Positions 1 to 5,866 of a DNA stretch of 9,469 nt are shown one piece after another (within the stretch, counting starts at the first letter, position 1; each line of letters begins with the position of its first letter). Both the position numbers and the translations under genes were made by a program. This DNA comes from Fluviibacter sp041311015 (GTDB lineage: Bacteria; Pseudomonadota; Gammaproteobacteria; Burkholderiales; Rhodocyclaceae), in NCBI GenBank assembly GCA_041311015.1, contig JBFYKG010000053.1, positions 1-9,469 on the forward strand, written 5' to 3'. Below the pieces are notes generated by a model that saw only the letters and a program-made list of their open reading frames with translations, was not told the DNA's origin and made no database searches.

Positions 1-446
1 CAAGCGCGGAAGCGACCGTAGCAGAGGCATCCGCGCCCACCGCCAGTGAGCCGAGTGAGGACGTCCTGCAGAACCCGGCCAACCTGATCATCGACCGGCC
101 ACTCCGTTCGGGCCAGCAGATGTACGCCAAGGGCGGCGACCTGATTATCCTGGCGGCCGTGAACCCCGGTGCCGAAGTCATTGCCGACGGCAACATTCAC
201 GTTTATGCACCGCTGCGCGGCCGCGCCCTGGCGGGTGCCCGGGGTAATGCCGAGGCCCGGATCCTGACAACCGTGTTTGCTGCCGAACTCGTTTCGATTG
301 CCGGCATCTACCGGACCTTTGAGGATGGCGTCCCCGCCCGACTGGCCAATCAGCCCGTACAGGTGCGGCTGGCAACAGAGCCCACGATCTCGGCCAGCAC
401 CGGATTGAAATCCCGCCTGGAAATCGACATTCTGCGCGTCGATTAA
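1..446 (+). CDS. minC: Septum site-determining protein MinC, 3' part (5' end outside window)
   Basis: MinC is the cytoplasmic FtsZ antagonist of the Min system; MinD recruits it to the membrane, where it blocks Z-ring formation near the poles. The open frame enters from the left edge (first full codon at base 3) and ends at TAA 444-446. The visible part begins with an Ala/Ser/Glu/Pro-rich linker (about 20 residues), followed by the C-terminal beta-helix domain that binds MinD and dimerises. Family hallmarks are readable: RSGQQ, YAKGGDLIIL, GAEVIADGNIHVYAPLRGRA, and a later AELVSIAGIYR. The N-terminal FtsZ-inhibiting domain lies outside the window. An internal ATG at base 120 falls inside the conserved domain and is not the real start. 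minD follows 77 bases downstream on the same strand. Identity is secure from the motifs and from minD-minE next to it. Confidence 0.95.
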   Translation, partial: SAEATVAEASAPTASEPSEDVLQNPANLIIDRPLRSGQQMYAKGGDLIILAAVNPGAEVIADGNIHVYAPLRGRALAGARGNAEARILTTVFAAELVSIAGIYRTFEDGVPARLANQPVQVRLATEPTISASTGLKSRLEIDILRVD

Positions 447-523
447 GCCCAAAAAATCGCCATGGCATGGGGCGAATCAGCTAAAATTTCAAAAGTTTTT
501 ACCTTATTTCCGGGAGCAGACTC

Positions 524-1333
524 GTGCGTATTATTGTCGTAACTTCAGGTAAGGGCGGTGTCGGCAAAACGACGACCAGCGCCTCGTTCTCCAGCGGCCT
601 CGCCATGCGCGGCTTCAAGACCGCCGTCATCGATTTTGATGTGGGTCTGCGTAACCTGGACCTGATTATGGGTTGCGAACGTCGTGTCGTTTACGATCTG
701 GTCAATGTCATTTCGGGCGAAGCGACGCTCAACCAGGCACTGATCAAGGACAAGCACTGTGAGAACCTGTACGTGCTGCCGGCCTCGCAAACCCGCGACA
801 AGGACGCATTGACGGAAGAAGGCGTCGAGAAGGTGCTCAAGGACCTGGAGCACATGGGCTTTGATTACGTGGTCTGTGATTCGCCAGCCGGTATCGAACG
901 CGGCGCCGTAATGGCGCTGACCTTTGCTGACGAAGCCGTGATCGTCACTAACCCGGAAGTCTCTTCGGTACGCGACTCGGATCGCATCCTCGGCATTCTG
1001 CAAGCCAAGTCCAAGCGTGCCCAGGCAGGCGGCGAGCCCGTCAAGGAGCACCTGCTGGTGACCCGCTATTCACCCAAGCGCGTGGAAGAAGGTGAAATGC
1101 TGTCATACAAGGATGTGCAGGAAATTCTACGTGTGCCCATCATCGGTGTTATTCCGGAATCGGAATCGGTGCTGCACGCTTCGAACCAGGGCACCCCGGC
1201 CATTCATATCGAGCAATCCGAAGTTGCCGAAGCCTACAAGGATGTGATCGCCCGCTTCCTGGGCGAAGACGCGCCACTGCGTTTCGTCGATTACGAAAAG
1301 CCCGGCCTCTTCAAGCGTCTGTTCGGAGGCTGA
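524..1333 (+). CDS. minD: Septum site-determining ATPase MinD
   Basis: Membrane-associated ParA/MinD-family ATPase that carries MinC to the membrane and oscillates with MinE. The 269 residues match the family's usual length (about 270). Visible features: deviant Walker A GKGGVGKT at residues 9-16 with the signature Lys10, switch I around IDFDVGLRNLDL (Asp37, Asp39), a Walker B-like stretch FDYVVCDSPAG (Asp119), Asp151 in SSVRDSDR, and a C-terminal amphipathic membrane-targeting helix ending GLFKRLFGG. The start is GTG at 524: GGGAG at 512-516 sits 7 bases upstream, and the protein then begins MRIIVVTSGKGG as the family does. The upstream 77-base gap is AT-rich near 482-505, so a separate promoter is possible, but I see no convincing -35/-10 pair. 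minE follows 3 bases after the stop. Confidence 0.97.
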   Translation: MRIIVVTSGKGGVGKTTTSASFSSGLAMRGFKTAVIDFDVGLRNLDLIMGCERRVVYDLVNVISGEATLNQALIKDKHCENLYVLPASQTRDKDALTEEGVEKVLKDLEHMGFDYVVCDSPAGIERGAVMALTFADEAVIVTNPEVSSVRDSDRILGILQAKSKRAQAGGEPVKEHLLVTRYSPKRVEEGEMLSYKDVQEILRVPIIGVIPESESVLHASNQGTPAIHIEQSEVAEAYKDVIARFLGEDAPLRFVDYEKPGLFKRLFGG

Positions 1334-1336
1334 TCC

Positions 1337-1591
1337 ATGTCGCTGCTCTCACTACTTTTCGGTTCAAAACCCAAAACGGCCAATATGGCCAAGGAACGTC
1401 TGCAGCTCATCATTGCCCGCGAACGCGTGGACGACGGTAAGCCGGCAGCGGATTTTCTTCCCGCCATGCAGCAGGAGCTGGTGGCCGTGATCTCGAAGTA
1501 TGTGCACGTCAACGCCGACGACATCAAGGTGTCGATGGAGAAGAAAGGCAACTACGAGGTCCTGGAAGTCAATATTGTGATGCCCAACTAG
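1337..1591 (+). CDS. minE: Cell division topological specificity factor MinE
   Basis: MinE displaces MinC from MinD and stimulates MinD ATPase, producing the oscillation that restricts division to midcell. The 84 residues are typical. The N-terminus MSLLSLLFGSK is the short amphipathic membrane-binding segment. Residues about 18-31 (AKERLQLIIARER) form the MinD-binding anti-MinCD segment with the conserved Arg21. The rest, including YEVLEVNIVMPN at the end, is the dimerising topological-specificity domain. The start ATG at 1337 is preceded by GGAGG at 1325-1329, which lies within the Gly-Gly codons ending minD. Only 3 bases separate the minD stop from this ATG, so translational coupling is likely. 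The gene ends the min operon; a strong hairpin follows about 20 bases downstream. Confidence 0.97.
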   Translation: MSLLSLLFGSKPKTANMAKERLQLIIARERVDDGKPAADFLPAMQQELVAVISKYVHVNADDIKVSMEKKGNYEVLEVNIVMPN

Positions 1592-1612
1592 GCACTGATG
1601 TTTCCAGAAATA

Positions 1613-1641
1613 AAACGCCCGGGCCAAAAGCCCGGGCGTTT
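1613..1641. terminator. Bidirectional intrinsic terminator between minE and the CBS-domain gene
   Basis: A perfect 12-bp inverted repeat: AAACGCCCGGGC (1613-1624) pairs with GCCCGGGCGTTT (1630-1641) around the 5-base loop CAAAA. On the + strand the stem ends in TTT, giving a short U-tract for min transcripts. On the - strand the flanking A-run (1612-1615) and the AAATA before it become TTTTATTT, a better U-tract for the CBS-domain gene, whose stop is about 20 bases away. The convergent arrangement fits a shared two-way terminator. Confidence 0.85.
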
Positions 1642-1661
1642 GCATTCAGCCTTCGACTTGG

Positions 1662-2096
1662 TTAGGCGAGAATTTCAGCGATATCGTCAGCCAGCTTCAC
1701 TTCGCGTTGGAACTGCTGCCACTCGATCCCCAACGCATCCCGTGCCGACACCATGCCGATCGGCTTGCCCTGCTGCAATACCGGCACATGGCGGAAATTG
1801 TTTTGATGCATGAGATGCAATGCATAGGATAGGGGCTTATCGCCCTCCAAACCGACGACGTCGGTCGTCATCACCTCACCGAGCGTGGTTGAGGCCGGAT
1901 CCCTTCCGGCAGCGACGACCCGATTGAGCAAATCCCGTTCGGTAAAAATACCGGCTAGGCCGCCTTGGGATTCGATGACAACCGAACCCACACCCTTGGC
2001 CCGCATAGCCACAGCCGCATCATGAATGGTCATGCCGGGTGTACCGACAACCAGAGGACGCTGGCTTACAATCGACTGTAGTGTTCGTGTAGGCAT
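1662..2096 (-). CDS. Stand-alone tandem CBS-domain protein
   Basis: A 144-residue protein made almost entirely of two CBS domains, a fold (Bateman module) that commonly binds adenosine nucleotides such as AMP, ATP or S-adenosylmethionine. CBS1 spans about residues 8-62 and CBS2 about 76-124. Each ends in the recognisable sheet-turn-helix with a T/S-x-x-D pattern that often contacts ribose: GIFTERDLL (residues 49-57) and GMVSARDAL (114-122). A short charged tail follows. There is no signal peptide, membrane segment or attached catalytic domain, so it is probably a cytoplasmic regulator or nucleotide sensor; its partner cannot be told from sequence. ATG at 2096 is supported by AAGGAG (complement of 2104-2109) 7 bases upstream. 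A hairpin separates it from the NUDIX gene upstream, so it probably has its own promoter. The family is clear; the biological role is unknown. Confidence 0.85.
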   Translation of the reverse strand: MPTRTLQSIVSQRPLVVGTPGMTIHDAAVAMRAKGVGSVVIESQGGLAGIFTERDLLNRVVAAGRDPASTTLGEVMTTDVVGLEGDKPLSYALHLMHQNNFRHVPVLQQGKPIGMVSARDALGIEWQQFQREVKLADDIAEILA

Positions 2097-2171
2097 TCTG
2101 CCACTCCTTAAGATGAGGATATGAGCATCATCTGCGGGTTAGACCAGCAAAGACAAGCTGCAACGCAACAA

Positions 2172-2199
2172 GCTGGTAGCCGGCCCGCCGGCTACCAGC
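2172..2199 (-). terminator. Hairpin terminator overlapping the NUDIX gene stop codon
   Basis: A 12-bp perfect stem, GCTGGTAGCCGG (2172-2183) with CCGGCTACCAGC (2188-2199), around a 4-base loop. Read on the - strand it is followed by TTGTTGCGTTGC, which is T-rich but interrupted, so it may be a moderate intrinsic terminator. The NUDIX stop codon TAG (2192-2194) and the preceding Trp codon form part of the 5' arm. It lies between the NUDIX gene and the downstream CBS-domain gene. An alternative reading is an mRNA 3'-end stabilising stem. Confidence 0.65.
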
Positions 2200-2758
2200 C
2201 TTCGCGCAGTACCTTTTCTGCCCAAAGCAGCGCCGAGAGCGTCTTCCCATCGGTGAGCCGCCCTGCCCGTACTTCGGCCAGGGCCTCATCCAGCGTCAGA
2301 TAAATGATTTCGAGAAACTCACCTTCATCCAGCGCGTTACTCTCTAGCGCGCTTAGTTGCTGGGCCAGATAGATTTCGATCCGTTCATCGGCATAGCCAA
2401 TCGTCGGATGCATGGTGGCCAGATGGCGCCAGCGAGCGGCCTCGTATCCGGTTTCTTCCTCCAACTCGCGTTGCGCGGTCACCAGGGTGTCTTCATCCGG
2501 TTCAATCTTACCTGCTGGGAGCTCCAGCATGACGCGTCCAACCGGGTAACGGTACTGGCGCTCGAACACGATCCGGCCGTCATCCAGGATGGGAATCATA
2601 ACCACGGCACCGGGGTGCGTCACATACTCACGGACGCCTTCGCTCCCATCCGGCAGGCGTACACGATCACGCCTGACATCGAGCAATCGGCCCTTCCAGA
2701 TCTGCTCACTCTCGATACAGGTTTCGATCAGATGCAGGTCGTCTTTGTCCGGGGTCAT
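2192..2758 (-). CDS. NUDIX hydrolase, probable ADP-ribose pyrophosphatase
   Basis: A cytoplasmic, Mg-dependent hydrolase of nucleoside diphosphates linked to another moiety; the closest functional type is ADP-ribose diphosphatase, which yields AMP and ribose 5-phosphate. The complete Nudix box GX5EX7REUXEEXGU is readable at residues 83-105 (Gly83, Glu89, Arg97-Glu98, Glu101-Glu102, Gly104-Tyr105). The preceding VMLELPAGKIEPDE and the family-like AVVMIPILDDGRIVFERQYRYPVG fit the ADP-ribose pyrophosphatase (NudF/YffH) subgroup, as does the length of 188 residues. ATG at 2758 has GGTGGAG (complement of 2767-2773) 8 bases upstream. It lies 69 bases after nuoN on the same strand, but a terminator-like hairpin stands between them, so expression needs read-through or a promoter inside nuoN. 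A role in clearing ADP-ribose from NAD turnover is inference; the exact substrate cannot be settled from sequence. Confidence 0.88.
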   Translation of the reverse strand: MTPDKDDLHLIETCIESEQIWKGRLLDVRRDRVRLPDGSEGVREYVTHPGAVVMIPILDDGRIVFERQYRYPVGRVMLELPAGKIEPDEDTLVTAQRELEEETGYEAARWRHLATMHPTIGYADERIEIYLAQQLSALESNALDEGEFLEIIYLTLDEALAEVRAGRLTDGKTLSALLWAEKVLREGW

Positions 2759-2777
2759 AAGTGTGGCTCCACCAATG

Positions 2778-2800
2778 AAAACGCCCCGTCAGACGGGGCG
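2778..2800 (-). terminator. Intrinsic terminator of the nuo operon
   Basis: On the - strand CGCCCCGT and ACGGGGCG pair over 8 bp with a 3-base loop (arms at 2793-2800 and 2782-2789), or over 7 bp with a 5-base loop. The stem is followed by TTTT (complement of 2778-2781) and then CATT. It lies 27 bases after the nuoN stop, the usual place for an operon-ending terminator. The NUDIX ribosome binding site begins only 4 bases past the T-run, so any read-through mRNA would carry this hairpin right against the NUDIX start region. Confidence 0.75.
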
Positions 2801-2827
2801 CTCTCGAGTCTTGCAATCAATCGGTCA

Positions 2828-4300
2828 TTACAGCGAACGTAGCAGCGAGAAAGCACACAGCGACATGATTGTCTGCGGGAACAGGCCGAACAGCGCAATC
2901 GCCACGCCATTGATCGACAGCAGCACCCGTAGATCAGTCGGAGCCACAATCGGAGTTTCGTCGATCGGCTCATCAAAGTACATGATCTTAACGATGCGCA
3001 GGTAGTAGAAAGCACCAATCAGCGACATCAATACGGCATAGATGGCCAGGCCGATCTGGCCGGAAGCCACCACCGCCTGCAGAATCGAAAACTTGGCAAA
3101 GAAGCCGACGAAGAATGGCACGCCCGCCATAGAGAACATGATCATCATCATCACGGCAGCGAACCACGGGCTGCGCTTGTTCAGGCCCTTGAAATCATCA
3201 ATTCGATCAGCTTCGAAGCCGGCGCGGGAAAGCAGGATAATCACACCGAAGGCGGCGACGCTCATCATCACATAGGCAACCACGTAGAACATTGACGAGC
3301 TGTAGGCGTTGAGTGCAAAGCGGGCATCACCACCGACCACACCAACAACGATGCCCAGCAATACAAAGCCCATGTGCGAAATGGTCGAATAAGCCAGCAT
3401 GCGCTTGATATTGGTTTGCGGGATAGCCGCAAGGTTACCGATGGCCAATGACAGCACAGCCAGGATCAGCAACATGCCCTGCCAATCCGGTGCCAGCAGC
3501 AACAGGCCCGACACCAGCAAACGCATGGTGATCGCAAAGGCAGCGAGCTTGGGGGCCCCGCCGATCAGCATGGTGATCGCGGTCGGCGAACCCTGATAGA
3601 CATCCGGCACCCACATATGGAACGGTACGACACCCAGCTTGAAGGCGATGCCCGACACCAGGAAGACCAGACCAAAGATCAGGACGGTGGGGTTTGAGGC
3701 GTTCGACACCAGAGCATCCGAAATTTCCGGGATGCTCAGCGTGCCCGTGGCGCCGTAAATCATCGACATGCCATACAGCAGCAAGCCAGACGCCAACGCG
3801 CCCAGGATAAAGTACTTCATGGCCGCTTCAGTCGAAGCCACGCTGTCACGATTCATCGCGACCAGCGCGTAAACGGACAGCGACAGCAGTTCAATACCGA
3901 GATAGATCGTCAGCAGATGATTGGCCGAGATCATGACCATCATGCCCAGGGTCGCAAACAACACCAGCAGATAGAACTCGCCACGGCGCAGATCCGGACG
4001 TTGCAACACATACGGACGGGCGTAGAAGAGCGTCACGATCACAGTCAGGTAGAGCACCAGCTTCAGCAGGTCGCCCATCAGGTCATCGACATACAGGCCG
4101 TTGAAGGCGTAAACAACCTCACCCGTGCTTGTAAACAGCGTCAGAACTGCCGCGCCCACAAAGGTCAACTGGGTCAGCACGAAGGTGGCGGTACGGCTCG
4201 GATCCTTGACGAACAGATCGAACAGGAGAATCAGACAGCCCATCAAGAGGACCAGCACTTCCGGGCTGGCCGTAATGAGATCGAGGACGTGTGGGTTCAT
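2828..4300 (-). CDS. nuoN: NADH-quinone oxidoreductase subunit N
   Basis: Antiporter-like membrane subunit of complex I in the proton-pumping arm, the member of the L/M/N trio nearest the peripheral arm. It has 490 residues, is hydrophobic throughout, and is expected to form about 14 transmembrane helices. The key charged residues are present: Glu137 in YLGIELLSLSVYALVA, Lys221 in GIAFKLGVVPFHMWVPDVYQG, Lys251 in GGAPKLAAF, and Lys403 in FVGFFAKF. By family alignment from memory these match E. coli Glu133, Lys217, Lys247 and Lys395. ATG at 4300 lies 14 bases after the nuoM stop; the ribosome binding site is weak (GGAAA, complement of 4309-4313, 8 bases away), which suggests coupling to nuoM translation. 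It is the last nuo gene, followed by a terminator-like hairpin. Confidence 0.97.
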   Translation of the reverse strand: MNPHVLDLITASPEVLVLLMGCLILLFDLFVKDPSRTATFVLTQLTFVGAAVLTLFTSTGEVVYAFNGLYVDDLMGDLLKLVLYLTVIVTLFYARPYVLQRPDLRRGEFYLLVLFATLGMMVMISANHLLTIYLGIELLSLSVYALVAMNRDSVASTEAAMKYFILGALASGLLLYGMSMIYGATGTLSIPEISDALVSNASNPTVLIFGLVFLVSGIAFKLGVVPFHMWVPDVYQGSPTAITMLIGGAPKLAAFAITMRLLVSGLLLLAPDWQGMLLILAVLSLAIGNLAAIPQTNIKRMLAYSTISHMGFVLLGIVVGVVGGDARFALNAYSSSMFYVVAYVMMSVAAFGVIILLSRAGFEADRIDDFKGLNKRSPWFAAVMMMIMFSMAGVPFFVGFFAKFSILQAVVASGQIGLAIYAVLMSLIGAFYYLRIVKIMYFDEPIDETPIVAPTDLRVLLSINGVAIALFGLFPQTIMSLCAFSLLRSL

Positions 4301-4314
4301 ATCGTCAGTTTCCG

Positions 4315-5805
4315 TTACTGGAGTTTGCTGATTGCCACATGACGCAGCAGATCGTTAACCGAGGTGTGCATGATGTGGGTGACCGGCTCCGGCCAGACGC
4401 CCATGGCGAGCACGAGGAACGCCAGAATCATGAGGATGGCCAGCTCGCGTGTGTTGACATCGGTCAGCTCGGCCACATGGTGATTGGCAATCGGCCCGAA
4501 GATGACCCGCTTGTACATCCACAGCGTATAGGCAGCGCCCACGATCATGGTGGTTGCCGAAATGGCAGCCACCCAGAAGTTGACCTGCAGGGCTCCCAGA
4601 ATCACCATGAACTCACCGACAAAGCCCGAGGTCGCCGGCAGGCCGGCGTTGGCCATGGCAAACAGCATGAAGAATGCTGCATAGACCGGCATCTTGTAGA
4701 CGATGCCGCCACAGTCGGCAATCAGGTGGGTGTGCATACGGTCATACACAACACCGATACAGTAGAACATCGCGCCGGCCACAAAACCGTGCGAAATCAT
4801 CTGAACGATGGCCCCTTCAACGGCCAACGGGGTAAACATGAAGAAGCCCAGTGTCACAAAACCCATGTGGGCAATCGACGAATAGGCCACCAGTCGCTTC
4901 ATATCGGCCTGAACCAGCGCAACGAAACCGATGTACACGACAGCAATCAGCGACAGCCCGATCATCAGCCAGGATAGTTCATGCGAGGCATCCGGCACGA
5001 TCGGCAGCGTGAAGCGCAGGAAGGCATAACCCCCCAGCTTCAGCGCAATGGCAGCCAGCACAATCGAACCGCCCGTTGGTGCTTCGGGGTGGGCATCCGG
5101 CAACCAGGTATGCACCGGCCACATCGGCACCTTGACGGCGAAGGCAACCAGGAAGGCCATGAAAATCGCCAGCTGGGGACCCATCGGGATCGGCATCTGG
5201 TGCCAATCCAGAATCGAGAAACTGCCACCCGAGTAAATGAACAGGTACAACTGGGCAATGAGGAAGAGCAGTGAACCAAGCAGCGTATAGAGGAAGAACT
5301 TGATCGCGGCATAAACGCGGTTGTGACCACCCCAGATCCCGATGATCAGGTACATCGGGATCAGCGAGGCCTCGAAGAACACGTAGAACAGGATGCCGTC
5401 CAGTGCACAGAAGATCCCATTGAACAGACCCGACATGATCAGGAAGGCCGCATTGTATTGCGCTGGCTTGTACTGAATCACCTGCCAGCCAGCCAGCACC
5501 ACAATCACCGTGATAAAGCTGTTCAGGATGATGAACGGCATCGAGATGCCATCAACGCCCAGATGGTAGTTGATGTTGAAACGCGGAATCCAGGGCGACA
5601 GCTCGACAAACTGCATCACCGTCGCCTGGGCGTCAAACTTGGTGTAGAGCGGGAAAGTGACGACCAGACCAGCCACAGCGCCAATCAGGGCAAGGATGCG
5701 CGTCAGGCCGGCATTGTTATCACGGCCGACTGCCAGAATCAGCAGACCGGCCACGATCGGGACCCAGATGGCAAGCGAGAGTAGCGGGTAACCAGACATA
5801 GTCAT
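4315..5805 (-). CDS. nuoM: NADH-quinone oxidoreductase subunit M
   Basis: Middle antiporter-like proton-pumping subunit of complex I in the cytoplasmic membrane, 496 residues, about 14 transmembrane helices expected. Conserved ionisable residues are visible: Glu145 (FYVFFEASLIPMYLIIGIWG), Lys225 (AFAVKVPMWPVHTWLPDAH), Lys256 (ALKLGGYAFLRF), and Glu398 in FVGEFMV, the position that is Glu in NuoM and Lys in NuoL and NuoN. The start is uncertain by two codons. ATG at 5805 has GGA only about 2 bases upstream, whereas the ATG at 5799 (Met3) has the same GGA about 8 bases away, so Met3 may be the real start. A 61-base gap separates it from nuoL, the longest inside this stretch of the operon, and I see no promoter or hairpin there. 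nuoN follows 14 bases after the stop. Confidence 0.97.
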   Translation of the reverse strand: MTMSGYPLLSLAIWVPIVAGLLILAVGRDNNAGLTRILALIGAVAGLVVTFPLYTKFDAQATVMQFVELSPWIPRFNINYHLGVDGISMPFIILNSFITVIVVLAGWQVIQYKPAQYNAAFLIMSGLFNGIFCALDGILFYVFFEASLIPMYLIIGIWGGHNRVYAAIKFFLYTLLGSLLFLIAQLYLFIYSGGSFSILDWHQMPIPMGPQLAIFMAFLVAFAVKVPMWPVHTWLPDAHPEAPTGGSIVLAAIALKLGGYAFLRFTLPIVPDASHELSWLMIGLSLIAVVYIGFVALVQADMKRLVAYSSIAHMGFVTLGFFMFTPLAVEGAIVQMISHGFVAGAMFYCIGVVYDRMHTHLIADCGGIVYKMPVYAAFFMLFAMANAGLPATSGFVGEFMVILGALQVNFWVAAISATTMIVGAAYTLWMYKRVIFGPIANHHVAELTDVNTRELAILMILAFLVLAMGVWPEPVTHIMHTSVNDLLRHVAISKLQ

Positions 5806-5866
5806 TTCCAGAAAAAGCAGGCGCGCAGGTTAGTCGTTAAATAGTTGTTCGTTGTGGAACGGTTGA

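Noticed and set aside
447..523. Possible promoter for minD, with TAAAAT at 482-487 as a -10 box.
   Set aside because: No acceptable -35 element lies 16-18 bases upstream, and minC, minD and minE are usually co-transcribed; the AT-rich patch alone is not enough.
545..1051. A 168-codon - strand frame opposite minD.
   Set aside because: Shadow of minD, whose Walker A and other motifs are intact on the + strand.
2110..2171. Possible promoter for the CBS-domain gene on the - strand.
   Set aside because: One is likely on grounds of layout, but no -35/-10 pair with correct spacing could be picked out with confidence.
2357..2842. A 161-codon + strand frame spanning the NUDIX gene, the terminator and the end of nuoN.
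   Set aside because: It runs antisense through two clear genes and a hairpin and shows no domain; the NUDIX box on the other strand is complete.
4291..4977. A 228-codon open frame on the + strand opposite nuoM.
   Set aside because: Antisense shadow of nuoM; low-complexity His/Arg/Gln-rich translation with no family resemblance.
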